From positions 1 through 27,532 of the forward strand of contig JAAMPI010000718.1 of NCBI GenBank assembly GCA_013054445.1: 27,532 nt of DNA, written 5' to 3'. How positions within the stretch are numbered: position 1 is the first letter of the stretch; every line of letters starts with the position of its first letter. The position numbers and the translations under genes were made by a program. The stretch comes from Cudoniella acicularis (Eukaryota; Ascomycota; Leotiomycetes; Helotiales; Helotiaceae). The notes beneath the pieces were generated by a model. The model saw nothing but the letters and a program-made list of their open reading frames with translations. It was not told the origin of the DNA and made no database searches. Positions 1 to 10,539 of the stretch are shown piece after piece.

Positions 1-1157
1 CGTCGAAGCCACTGTAAACCCCGGCTTCGTCCTCCTCATGTCCATCTGGTACACGTCCGCCGAGCAGCCGCTTCGCCTCGAAATCTACTACTGCACTAAC
101 GGCATCGCCACCATGTTCGGCGGCCTCATCGGCTACGCCGTCGGCCACATCACCACCGGCCTCCCAAAATGGATGTACGTATTCCTGATCTTCGGCTCTA
201 TATCAATAGCATGGGGCGTCGTCTCCCTTCTCTTCCTCCCGGATCTTCCCTCCACAGCTCCCTTCCTCACTCCGCACGAGCGCATCCTTGCCGTCAACCG
301 CGTAGCTTCTAACCGCCAGGGCGTCAAGAACCATCATTTTCAATGGTATCAAGCTGTGCAAACTGCTAAGGATCCGAAAACGTGGATCTTGTTCATCATG
401 GCTGTCGGTGCTCAAGTCCCGAATTCGGCTCTGACGAGCTTTACGTCTATCATCGTGGCTACTTTTGGCTTTGACACCCTCGGGACGCAATACCTGCAAA
501 TACCCGGCGGAGCAGTACAATTCCTTGCTCTCATTATCGGAGGGTGGGTATGTACTCGCTGGCCTAACAATACACGATGCATTACTATGATTTTCGCCAA
601 CGCTATCTGTATTCTTGGTTCTGGATTACTTGTAGGATTACCGGATAGTAATAAGTGGGGAAGACTGGTGGCGCTTTGGTTGTGCTATTTTCAGGGGCTG
701 GGGTTTAGTATGAGTTTGACTATGGTGAGTAGTAATGTGGCCGGGTATACGAAGAAGCAGTTGACGGGTGCGGTGCTTTTTACGGGGTATTGTGTAGGCA
801 ATATTATTGGGCCGCAGACTTTTATTGCTAGTGAAGCTCGTGAGTTTTCTCCTTTTCCCGTACTCCTCCCTGCCTTTCCCTCTTCAAATTATTCTCTCGT
901 TTGCTGTGGGGAGAGAAGTGCTGATGATACAAATAGCTAGATACCACAGTGCCTACATCGCCATGCTAGTCGGGTATAGCGTGAAGCTCCTCATGGTCGT
1001 GGTTTTATATATTTATATGTATAGCTCGAATAAATCGAGGGATAAAGCGCAGGCTGAGAGGGGGGAGATTAGTGAAGAGGAGGAGAGGGAGGCGATTGAG
1101 AGGGGGATGTTGGATATGACGGAGGTTGATAATATGGGGTTTAGGTATATTTTGTAG
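1..1157 (+). CDS. MFS anion transporter, allantoate permease (Dal5-like) family, 5' partial
   Basis: This is the C-terminal two thirds of a plasma-membrane major facilitator transporter; the start lies left of the window. The frame is open from base 2 and begins with the family-like stretch EATVNPGFVLLMSIWY, then ELR-like contacts (RLEIYY), a long hydrophilic central loop (about residues 75-120 of the visible part) and a second set of membrane helices. One intron, 840-936 (97 bp, GTGAGT...AATAG), joins phase 1 to give EAPRYHSAYIAMLVGYS, which is typical of the family's TM11-TM12 junction. The stop is TAG at 1155-1157. Dal5/Tna1 relatives import small organic anions such as allantoate, nicotinate or pantothenate; the substrate here cannot be read from sequence. 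No disruption is seen in the visible part. Confidence 0.9.
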
Positions 1158-2101
1158 CTTTTCCTACTTTTGTTCTTTGAAATTGAGTAGATTTATATAT
1201 CCGCGTTTGAATATCATTCTTGTGGTGTGGTGTGAAGGGTCTTGTTAGATTGTGAGATTGTGTTTGCAGGAGTCTGAATCGTCGTTCCTAATTTTAGCTG
1301 AAAAGGGGTGATGCTCGTTCCAGTTCACTACAGGCTTAGCCGCTAAATTACAGAGCGTAACTACATATAATTCATTGATGATCAGCACTGAAGGCTTGTC
1401 ACCCCTCGCTACAACAATGCCGATTCATTGTTAAATATAGCACCACCAAACAAATACTTGTGACCATCCAGGTATAATACCAGGCATTTAATCCTAGTTC
1501 CACGAGCTGTTGATAGTTTTGACTTACCTATAACACTTGTCGATTTTACTCTTGCAATGCATCTTTAAGACAAGGAAAAGGAGATATGCAAAGAACTAAA
1601 AAGAATTTTACTGGATATGACAAATTTTGTTCGTTGTTAAATTTATTGTTCTTTCGATATTTTGAAGTATTTTGGGAGTATATGTCCTGGTGAAAAACCT
1701 CACCTCAACAATACCATAGTTCCCACAGTCACTTGATTAAAGATAAAGCTCACTTCAAGAAATTTGCCAAAACAAATGTGTGCGACCTTTTGTTATTACA
1801 GTAAAGTGCTAATATCGTCGGTGAGCCATCTGGTATGTCTATGCACAACTGCGTCTACTCCAGAACGTCATCCCTTGCTGACAAAAATGAAGACGATCCA
1901 TGAAATATCCCTATTCTCTATACCTCCATCCATAGTACAACACCTCAAAGTAGTCACAGGATACCTTGCCGCTGACTACAGAAAAAGCCACACTCTTCTT
2001 TTATTCTCCTCGGCCCTCAGTCCCAACTCATAGACCACAATCGCAAACGCTATCAATGCCGATTTCTCTATTTGTTCTCCTTCGCCATGCGCAGAAACCC
2101 C
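1158..2101. other. Intergenic, no gene seen
   Basis: AT-rich spacer between the transporter and the first 2EXR relic. Short open frames (for example 1764-2033) have no recognisable domain, intron structure or paralogue. Positions 1636-1680 resemble AT-rich stretches near 3428 and 22091. Confidence 0.6.
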
Positions 2102-2839
2102 TTAATGAGAATAGCTGGCTTCTTTGGCGGGGCAGACTTTCTCTTTTTTCGACTCTCCCCTCATCGAAAGTAGCTTGTCAAACTTCTGATAAAGGTCCTC
2201 CAGAACTTCCGGAATATTGAATCGATTGTATTCGACGACGGGATAACTTCTGGGTGGTAGACTGGGGATCAAGGTGAGTTGCTCAAGGACTCTGAAACAG
2301 AAAGTAAAGGCCCAATAGCAGCATTGCAAGCGCTTCAAAGTAATACCCCGGTGCATGGAAATCTTGTAAATCTCTATATGCCGGGTAGAACGGAAAGTCA
2401 TTAAACTTTTCGCTTCATTTTCATCAAAGCGCATATAACCTAGAAGTCTAATAACATTTCGGCAAGGATCAAAGTAATGACAATAGCCAGCCGGGTGCGT
2501 GATGGGAGTCTCGTAAAATCGAAGTACTTCGTTTCGACTCTGATGATTAACTCAGAGAGCCATCGGATTAGATGGTATGGTATGCCTCACGTCAAAGCCA
2601 ACCTCGAGGCATTTGTCGTACGTACAAATTCTTTTACAGAAGAGTCCGAATAGGTTTTTCGAGGGAAAGGCGGCACGCCAAATCATCAGTTGCACCTCCG
2701 TTGGCAATTCGGGAAATCGTTCGAAGGTGGCGGGGTATGTGGGGAGACCTTGGCCGAAGTCGGGCAGTTTATCGCGAAAGGTTTCGTAGGTTTCGTAGGT
2801 ATCGAGGCTCGCCGAGGAGGGCATTCCTACCGATGACAT
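2102..2839 (-). pseudogene. 2EXR-type protein, copy A, broken by in-frame TGA
   Basis: A 245-codon frame from ATG at 2839 is interrupted by one TGA (2554-2552) and then continues in the same frame to 2102. The N-terminal part has the 2EXR-like signature FERFPELPTEVQLMIWR followed by a PSK motif. The residues flanking the stop (NPMAL-stop-VNHQSR) align without gap with NPVALMVNHQSR of copy B and NPVALRVNHNSR of copy D, so the stop replaces a residue (Arg in D; CGA to TGA is one transition) and is not in an intron. The C-terminal part has LEQLTLIPS and IPEVLEDLYQKFDKLL, both shared with copies B and C. 2EXR proteins are expanded in fungi and have no established function. Probably non-functional, unless the stop is read through. 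Confidence 0.8.
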
Positions 2840-3733
2840 TGCTTCTGTCTCCTCGTAATGTCAGAAAGATATTGCAATGCAGAGGGTGAGTACGAACCAA
2901 GTTGCTGATTGACAGATGACGCCGTCTCGAAGATTGCAAGACGTGATTCCGAAAAAGGGCTGCAAGGATCCGGAAAAGGGTCGCGTTGCAATTCCACTCT
3001 GCGTATGGTGAACCGAGGCGATGGAGTTGAGGAGAAGGCGTGTGCAGATTTTTAGGATGGTTTGCGTTGCAAGATGCTGGGAACCGCAAGAGAGAAGGAA
3101 AGCTTATAAGCTAACGCTTCTCCTCAGCTAGACAGACTGTGTCGTTCACAAGCGAATTAGCTTTGATACAAGGTCAATTAAAGGCGTGTTCACTGCTAAG
3201 AGCATCCTCTTCTGCACCTGGCCTGCAATTTAATGTTCTGTAGTCGGGGACCTGCCGCTCATCTCGCTCTGGAGGCAGTGGGGCAGCAGCAACAGCAGTG
3301 GAAACTGTAGAGGAAAGCTAGCCATAAAGGTTCCAAGTCTCCAATTGAACGTACCTTACTAAAATAGGATACAGGTAGAACAGCAATTAAGACACCAATT
3401 TTTTACTTGTACTAAGTTTGTCTCTATTTAATTTGTTGTTGCTTTAAAGATTTGAAGTGTTTAGGACTTGTTTAGCTCTGACGATTAGATCACTCACAAC
3501 CTTTTGGTGGTATAATTTTAGTTTACAAAGAAAAGCTTCTAAAGGATTTAGATAAGATCTAGTTTCAAATATAATTAATGTCTTTTACTGATTATGACAA
3601 TAGTATGTATTCCTCGATAATCTCAATACTCTATCTATCCATGTGCCGAAACTCAATTGCTACAAAGCAACTCGATTGACCATGATGCAAATTGCTATTA
3701 CATAACAATATTTCTTCGACTGGATCTTCTCAT
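2840..3733. other. Intergenic between 2EXR copies A and B
   Basis: No gene is seen. The end near 3640-3733, downstream of copy B, resembles the sequence downstream of copy C (about 5233-5350), including a shared TTGACC-GAT-AAATT pattern, so the duplicated unit included 3' flanking DNA. Confidence 0.5.
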
Positions 3734-4609
3734 TTATAGAGTGCCGGCGCTTTCACTCATGTCGGTATTCTCGCTGTTCTGCGCATCCTGACTGCTCTCC
3801 ATATCCTCGCTGTTTTCTGTATCATTGTTGATGATGTTGGCATTGTTGGGCTCTTTAGTATGGCTAGTGGATGGCTGACCATCATCTCCCTGGAGACCCT
3901 TGAGAGCAAAGCGTTTGATGACGATTTCAGGAATTTTGAGGCCAGCGTCCAAGAAGAGTTGAGTCAATTTCTGATGACATACTTCCGTAGTATTTGGAGA
4001 AAGCTTCTCTTCATTGGGATCAGGGATTAACGTCAAATGCTCAACGGAAGCGAACCAGGAAATCGATTGGTCTAAAGTCCAAAGGACTTCATTGTTGGGT
4101 AAATCTTTAGTAGACTACAAAAATTGGCTGATCTCCAGGCGTCGCACTGCACAGTTTGGTGCTGGAATAAGATCTTGATATCGACGTATATTGCCCGTAT
4201 ATGCAGGTCTAAAGGACCATATATCTTCAACTCTGATAACATCACGGGTTGGGTTGAAGTACAGGCGATAGTAGCCAAGACGATTCGTAAAGAGAAATAC
4301 ATGTGATCGAAGTACTTCCTCCCGACTCTGATGGTTGACCATAAGTGCGACTGGATTGGAAGGTATGATTTGCTTCGTGTCGCAGAACATTCTTGCCAAC
4401 TCGACTGGTTGCCAGGGTGCTAAATTTTTGAGGCTTATGAATCGCTTTGAAGGAAGAGTATGGCGCCAGATCTTGAGTCGTAGCTCCTTCGGCCATTCTG
4501 GGAATCGTTCAAAGACACGTAATGGGAAGAACTTCTGGTCGAAGTCTGGTAATTCATCATGAAAGATCAAAAGTGCGTCGTAGGTGTTTTGGGGTTCTCG
4601 AGATGACAT
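3734..4609 (-). pseudogene. 2EXR-type protein, copy B, broken by in-frame TAG
   Basis: ATG at 4609 (MSSREPQ) is the best start; a longer frame upstream begins only at TTG. The frame is open to a TAG at 4117-4115 and then continues in the same frame to 3734 (291 codons plus stop). The signature VFERFPEWPKELRLKIWR and the PSK motif lie near residues 33-55, followed by NPVALMVNHQSREE and YFNPTRDVIRVED. The stop sits in LEISQFL-stop-STK, where copy C reads LEIHEFLWSTN, so a TGG Trp codon became TAG. The C-terminus is an acidic Asn/Ser/Glu-rich tail ending MSESAGTL, close to MNENGGIL of copy C. It is the longest and best preserved copy; a single G-to-A change separates it from an intact frame. Confidence 0.8.
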
Positions 4610-5351
4610 TGTAGTCCCTTGTGATGTGTTAAATGATCTTTTTGGTGTCAAATAGATCAAGGCGATCAAAGTGTCAAGGAAGTGTGCGGGAATTCCGCTG
4701 AGTGTTGGTTGTGTAAGAAGCTAAGATTGTAAGGGGGAAGGAGGATAATAAGTCGAAGCTGTCTTGGTTGTTCTACCGCTGTTCTAAACCGGTAATTTTA
4801 TACGCTCTGTAAGCAAATCAGCGTTTCTCCGAAGCTTATTCAAGGGGACGAAGTTATAAGAGGCCATAGTTGGAATAGTCATGCACCTGGACACTGGTGC
4901 TAGTGAATGGCCTTGTTTCAGTGAGCTATCTCTGTGGATTCGCTTAATGAACACATCTCAGATTTCAATGTTTCGGGGCTCTAATGTATGGTGCCTGTCG
5001 GATTGTTCATGGGCCATTATATTCAAGCGTTAGCTTAAAAGTTCAAACTAAGCAAGCAGGGGAATCTTGAGGAGACGACGCACAAGAGGAAAGCTGACTC
5101 CAAATTCTCTAATTTGACCTATTAAATTTTAGATATCTCTCCTATTGTAAGTGCCTCTCATGTTATACATTAAGTTTGAAGATCAGTCTCTTTAATGACA
5201 GGAATAATCTAGATTCATAAAATATCTCAAATATCTATCTATCGGTGTATCCCCAACTCCAGAAGACTCCGGCAAAATGCTTCCATTGACCGTGATATAA
5301 ATTCCACAGGTGTGTTTATTCCCCTTGACTCATTTCCCCAACTGATCCAGC
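4610..5351. other. Intergenic between 2EXR copies B and C
   Basis: AT-rich spacer with no supported gene. The right end (about 5233-5350) is related to the 3' flank of copy B, as expected from tandem duplication. Confidence 0.5.
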
Positions 5352-6029
5352 TTATAAAATACCTCCATTCTCGTTCATTGTGTTGTGCTTTGTCGTGGTA
5401 GCCATGGATGACTGGAAATTGTCTCCTGGACGAGGGAAGCCTCGAATAAGCATCTTCGGGGGCTGACGGTTGTAACCCACAAACAGTTGGGTTAACTTCT
5501 GGTAGCAGTCTTCCAAGATCTCAGGGATGTGAAAATTGTTAAGTATGGTTGATCCAAGTTCCGGTTCAATGTGCATTGGGATCAAGACCAACTGCTCGAG
5601 TGCTGTGAAGTAGGATATGGCGTTTCTAAACAAGAGATGGGCCTTCGATAATGACATATTCGTTGACCAGAGAAACTCATGGATTTCCAGGTGCCTGACA
5701 GAGCAAGTAGGCGATAGAACACAAGCGGTATCCTGGGTCACTAACGGAGAAGATTTAGAATATCGGAAACCAAAACCAACAAGCTCGTCGAATCTGAACA
5801 TGTCTCGAGTTGGGTTGTAGTATTAGCAATAGCCATTCCCAAGTTTGTAGAGGATTCGCAAAAATCGAAGACCTTCGTTTCTGCTCTGTCGGTGGACCTG
5901 TAGCACTACCGAGTTATAGGGCCTGATTGGGTTTGCATCCGAGAATATGTGTAAGCGAGCTAGCTTTGCGCTATGGCTAAATGAATAAGATTGAAGGACT
6001 GTTAATAACCGTCGCGAGGCACCTTGCAT
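5352..6029 (-). pseudogene. 2EXR-type protein, copy C, 5'-truncated and broken by TAA
   Basis: From ATG at 6029 the frame has no FxRFPxLP-IWR core. Homology to the other copies begins only around the segment RLHIFSDANPIRPYNSVVL, and the first roughly 60-70 residues are replaced by unrelated sequence. A TAA at 5825-5823 interrupts GYC-stop-YYNPTRD where copy A has GYCHYFDP and copy D GYRQYFNP, consistent with CAA to TAA. The frame resumes unchanged to 5352 with RHLEIHEFLWSTN, ALEQLVLIPM, a HIPEILEDCYQKLTQLF motif and a MNENGGIL end. The lost core domain plus the nonsense codon make this a clear relic. Confidence 0.8.
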
Positions 6030-6356
6030 AAGATATTATTACCGGTGAATAGCATTTTGGGCTTTCAGGCAGAGAGTGCTCAATGCGGCCCTCTCTCAAC
6101 TTGGTAATAGCTATTGGCTAGCGAGACTCGCTTACAGGGCGTATGAACTCGCATACGTGCGAAAAGCCTCCACAACTCAACGACCTCATGCTCAACAGCC
6201 CCATTGCAAAGATTAGTCTTATGAATCAAACCAGCGCGTGTCAGCTATAACGCCTTTGCTTCCACACTACTTCAGGTAGCACCTAGAAATCCCGAACCCT
6301 GGTTTTCCGCTGGTCTAGAAGGATTTCATACCGCGTTGTGGTACCAGGTACTGAGA
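6030..6356. other. Spacer between divergent 2EXR copies C and D
   Basis: About 330 bp between the 5' ends of copies C (minus) and D (plus). I found no recognisable remnant of the missing copy C core. It would have held the promoters of both copies. Confidence 0.4.
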
Positions 6357-7196
6357 ATGGAGCCACCAGTCAAGAAACACAAAACTGGTTGGTACTCCTT
6401 TTTGTATTCTGACTTTCATTCTAACCGCAATCAAAGGGGGAGTGTCACCGGTAATGCAATCTCAGTTGACAGATGAGACCAACAAAGCAATTACAGCTTT
6501 TCGCGAAGAACCTCTAAATATCGACCAGAAGCTCGATCCCTCAAAAGGCGTAACCTTTGACCGGTTTCCAGATCTTCCAAACGAAATTCAGCAGATGATA
6601 TGGCGCGCTACTTTGCCTTCGAAAAGGATTATTAATTTCGAACGACGGGATCCATGGGATGTCAAGTGGGAAAGTATGTTCTGCGACGCAAAGAGACCAT
6701 GGAACCCAGTTGCTCTGCGAGTCAACCACAACAGCAGGGATGAGGCACTTCGACATCTTAACATCCTCTTCATGCACCCAAGTGGCTATCGTCAATACTT
6801 CAACCCAATCAAAGATATTATTAGGATGGGAGACGAAGCGATACCATAGGCATTTGAAAAACTAACTGCTGTTTTTCACCGACTAACCCAGTGAAACACT
6901 TGGAGATTGGCCATTTCGGATGGCACAAAAAACCAAATTTAGAGGATGCTCGTTGGATGTTTGAGTCCGCCACCCCGCATTTTACAACCTTAATGGACTT
7001 GACCCTGGTCCCGATGGATCCGGCTGAATTCTGGGGTAACCAAGCTCAGATATTCGACCTGTTTCATGACGCTAAGATTCTTAATAGTTGCTACGAAAAG
7101 CTCAGGCAGGTTTTGGTAAACACAAACCAAACGATTCCAAAGATTCTCGTTAAAGGCTTTCCACCACTAGAGGAGGATGTGCATCCTTCCACGTGA
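6357..7196 (+). pseudogene. 2EXR-type protein, copy D, TAG plus frame break
   Basis: A plausible first exon 6357-6387 (MEPPVKKHKTG, basic) is joined across a 49-bp intron 6388-6436 (GTTGGT, TTCTAACC branch, AAAG acceptor) in matching phase to the main exon. The alternative start is ATG 6454 (MQSQLTDE). The core FDRFPDLPNEIQQMIWR is followed by PSK, NPVALRVNHNSRDE and YFNPIKDIIRMGD, then TAG at 6847-6849. Homology resumes in another frame at NPVKHLEIGHFGWHKK (about 6882) and runs to 7196. No GT donor exists at 6830-6880 that would keep the conserved residues, so an intron does not explain the break. About 30 residues present in copies B and C are missing or garbled. Confidence 0.7.
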
Positions 7197-8493
7197 GAAC
7201 TCGAAATCAATAGCAATAGCAGGCCTGACGACAACAATGAGAGCGAGAAGGATGATGAGGGATAAATAGCGATGATGGTCATGACGGCGATGAAGGTCTA
7301 TAAAATGGCTGAGTTGGAGCCTTCGTACATAGAAGCACATATGGGCTTTGTCTCAGTTATTAATCGGGTTACAATTTTTGATCGTCTCAAAATTTGGGTT
7401 TAAGTCAAGTGAATGAAGTCTGGGAATATATTCTGGAGTAGAACTCTTAGTTTTCGACACTGGAGTTAAGCTTTTATTGACATGCTGGATGGAGTTAACA
7501 AGTACTGGATTCCGAAAAGGCGCGTTTTCGAATGCAATGTAGATTGTACCCATATTCCCGGTGCTGATGAGTTCCCATGACGATCTCCCTGCCTACAGTC
7601 AACCTTACTCTTACAATTCTTGTGTGCTGGCAACCCCGCGATATGCCGATCTTGTCTGAAATTATCCACGGGTAGACTTGGCCAAGTTCTAGATATTTCC
7701 GCTACTGAAGAGCCTGATTTAGATTTCAGTTATCTTATGCATGGTGTACGATAAGTTAAGGTTCCACTTTTAACAGGTGGTTGAGAAAACAAAATTTCAC
7801 GCCACCGTGGAATTTGTGTTAAACACTTCCCAACCCTCAAAATTTTGGACCAGCGACAAGTTTAATAATGTAATTTTCGGTATAAATTCAAGGACGAGCT
7901 TTCAAATTCTGGATTCAACTATAAGTTCTATGTACAACCTTTAAGCGGCTCTTCCCATAAAATCACACACAACACTTGAAAATTATTAACTGAAGCCTAG
8001 TTTAAAGCAATAGCGAAAGACAAAAATATAAAGTCCATTTACTTGTAATTTCTACCGATTTTGAATAGTAGAGTAGAGATTATCCTATAAGTACTGTATA
8101 CAAATACATGGCGGAGCTCTCATAGGGCTCATGGGTGGAAAATTTATAAACTTAGCAACATTTCTAAATTGTCTCTAGATAGTCACATTCTAACATTATA
8201 TTTACGCCAAATGCCTTAAATACCACTTGAAAAGATGTAAATACTCGAAATACCCTTCTCCATGCTATTTTACAGCTGTTAAAAGGAATGAGAAAATAGT
8301 CGTCGAAAGGACTCTTTCGGATGAAACTCTACAAAGACTATAATTACTCACAGAACTTTTAAGTTCTTTGATATTCTTGGAAAGATACTACAGATTATTC
8401 TATTTCTTATAACACTATTTTAGAAGAAAATTAAATACATAGACTTGACACGTAGAGACTTGAGCGTGAACAATACAGTTATCTAGTACAAGT
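7197..8493. other. Intergenic, AT-rich, no gene seen
   Basis: About 1.3 kb of AT-rich sequence. Open frames near 7091-7669 are short and have no recognisable motif or intron logic. No tRNA or inverted-repeat element was recognised. Confidence 0.5.
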
Positions 8494-9146
8494 TCAACAG
8501 AACTCGCACTTCGAACTTGCGATTTCCCTTGTTGGGTACATATTGAAACCTCCACTGGCGAAAGCACCGGATTGCCCAAAGTTATTCTGTACATCTTGCT
8601 CTTGTCCACGAACATCGTCCCAGCTGAACGACCAAGTTCCATTGTCCACGCATGGTGTTGGCGAATCAGGTCTACTTTCCAGTCAGTACTCCATACGAAA
8701 TCCGCTATTCACAACAGATGAGCAACCAAAGAGAAATAACACATACGTTCCACAATTCCCATATATATGCGTCACATTCAGAGTAAATTCATGCTGAGAA
8801 TTGGGAAATAACCCAAATGTCACATTTGGGTTCGCGCAAGGAGCGTTGTAAGGTGCGCCGTCCAATGCGAATTCGTAGGTTCCTCCGTTAAAGTAACTGC
8901 ATGTCGTATTAAAGCCTTGTGGTGCAGCCGTCGGGGTGTCAATTATGGCCAGGTTCCAGCTGGTGGAAGTTAGTTGCAGCGAGGGTAGAAAGGGATGGGA
9001 AGAACTCACAAGCCACCGGTTCCGTGACGGATATTTCCTATGGTTACACTGCTCACGTACCACGGAACAGGCACTTGGAATGTTTGACCAAGTGCGAGGG
9101 AACAAAGTGTCGATAGAGAGAAAATCTTTGAGATAATCATCTTCAT
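8494..9146 (-). CDS. Small secreted cysteine-containing protein, 175 aa, three exons
   Basis: Exons are 9146-9010, 8959-8747 and 8671-8494. Intron 1 (9009-8960, 50 bp) is GTGAGT...CCACCAG; intron 2 (8746-8672, 75 bp) is GTATGT...AAGTAG. Both keep frame and the spliced length is exactly 176 codons. The N-terminus MKMIISKIFSLSTLCSLALG is a classic signal peptide, with likely cleavage before QTFQVPV. The mature protein has six cysteines (in TTCSYF, APCANP, GNCGT, TPCVDN and the C-terminal KCEFC) and several N-glycosylation sequons (NTT, NVT, NGT). No known domain is recognised; size, secretion and cysteines fit an apoplastic or effector-like protein, which is inference. A second ATG two codons downstream is equally possible. 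Confidence 0.82.
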
Positions 9147-10095
9147 GGAAAATTTGCAGTGCGATATATAGTGACTTGTTTTGCTACAAAAGCTTCAAAA
9201 TCATGAAGAGGTCGTCTCTACTTTATAAGATTTCTTTTGCCTTGCGTATTTTCGACGTCGTAGGACATGAGATCCTCGTATGATGCAGTGTAACTCCGAC
9301 TAGAAAATTAGCACAAGCAAATACGAGAGAGATCATTCCGCAACTTTAAGCCAATGACTAGGGATAAACACGAAAAAACAGTCACTTGATGCATTTGTGA
9401 TTGGTAGTCTATATTTATGACATGCAAGATGCCGTGGGAGATCTCGGGTCGGAGAAATGATTCGGTATATGCACCTCGTGTTCGGTGACGTCGCTACCGG
9501 CACTTGAGTACCATAGGTGATGATCGAGCCGCTCCATGCACATACCCTTGCATGCTTTTTCGCAGACTTCAGCTCCTCGGGTGCAACGATAAGCTTGCAG
9601 TGAACTTTTAAGACTAACACATTTGAACAAAATCTGCGAGCTGCTGCAATGCACCCCTCGTAAAGATTTTCAGGAGTACCCCGCACTCAATCAAAGATCT
9701 TCAGGAATCTGCTCGCTTGATTGCGGGGTAATTTCCCCCCTCAAAATTCGATCGTATTTTTCTGAGTGTTAGGGTTCTTATATTAATTCGCCACAGGAGC
9801 AAAGTCGCTCAGCTCTGACAAGTGGGAAATGTGGCAGAGTTTTTATATAAAGCTAGGCTTCTAATTGTGGTATGTGGGAGTTATTATTCTACTGTGAGTA
9901 CCCCTGAACCATTCGGATTCCGGACTTTTCTTGGTCCTTGGCAACTGGTTCCAATCGGAAAAGCACGATAGAGTACAGCGTTCTCGGATAGAAAAGGATA
10001 TTTCATTCGGAAAAGCAAAAATCGGATTTGAGGATGAACCGTTCAAGTGGGTATCTCCATGGGAAAAGATGATAGCTACTTTGTACATCACCACC
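9147..10095. other. Intergenic, no firm gene
   Basis: Contains the promoter of the secreted-protein gene. A cysteine-rich minus-strand frame at 9415-9654 lacks an ATG and a signal peptide and was not accepted. A plus-strand TATATAAAG near 9845 has no convincing gene after it. Confidence 0.4.
9221..9230 (-). promoter_or_regulatory. TATA-like element of the secreted-protein gene
   Basis: On the minus strand this reads TCTTATAAAG, about 75 bp upstream of the ATG at 9146, a reasonable distance for a fungal TATA box. Confidence 0.4.
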
Positions 10096-10539
10096 TCACG
10101 AAACAACACATTTCTTGTCCTTGCTGTCCCCACATTCTCTCTCAGCGACCTCAGTATGATAATCCAAGCTCCCATCCTCTCCCCTAATAACGAACTCGTC
10201 GAATCTCGCCAGATTGACTTCCTTCGCCCTTCTCACTTCGTCCTCCAATGCCATATATTGTCTCTCCAGCTTTCTCCTCCCTTCCCTAGTCTTCACCTTC
10301 CAACTCGCTCCATCACCTTTCCCCGGTATGTTCAATCTCTGATAATACAGCCAGGCAGCTTCGAGCTCCGAGATAATATCTGGTGTCAAAAGGTTGCTGT
10401 CACGGACCCAAAGTTCGGGCAGGATGGGAGAGAGTTTCCAGTACCATTCAGGTGAAGAGTTGTCGTATGTTGTAGAGCGCGAGCGACGGAATTTGAAAGT
10501 CTTGCTGTTGGAGAGAGGCGGGAGGTGTGGATTTGACAT
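10096..10539 (-). CDS. 147-aa hypothetical protein with C-terminal CaaX box (CVVS)
   Basis: Intact single-exon frame, ATG at 10539, stop at 10098-10096. The N-terminus is Ser/Arg-rich and the middle is charged and probably helical (LERQYMALEDEVRRAKEV, LARFDEF). A G-E-D-G-S-LDY motif is followed by the end KDKKCVVS. CVVS fits the C-a-a-X farnesylation motif with a preceding polybasic stretch, as in Ras-type proteins, so attachment to a membrane after prenylation is likely. The protein shares layout and motifs (LARxxxF, GDG/EDG-x-LDY, CaaX end) with the next gene and is probably its paralogue. No domain is recognised. A long antisense frame at 9931-10455 was judged a shadow. Confidence 0.65.
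   Translation of the reverse strand: MSNPHLPPLSNSKTFKFRRSRSTTYDNSSPEWYWKLSPILPELWVRDSNLLTPDIISELEAAWLYYQRLNIPGKGDGASWKVKTREGRRKLERQYMALEDEVRRAKEVNLARFDEFVIRGEDGSLDYHTEVAERECGDSKDKKCVVS

Noticed and set aside
2552..5825. Programmed stop-codon readthrough in the 2EXR copies
   Set aside because: Each copy uses a different stop at a different site with no shared context or downstream structure seen, so independent nonsense mutation is simpler.
9415..9654. Minus-strand cysteine-rich frame (EVCEKACKGMC-like)
   Set aside because: It starts at GTG with a stop shortly upstream, has no ATG, no signal peptide and no good splice acceptor, and an overlapping frame is equally long.
9931..10455. 174-codon plus-strand frame
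   Set aside because: Starts at TTG and lies largely antisense to the CaaX protein gene, whose frame has better composition and a paralogue.
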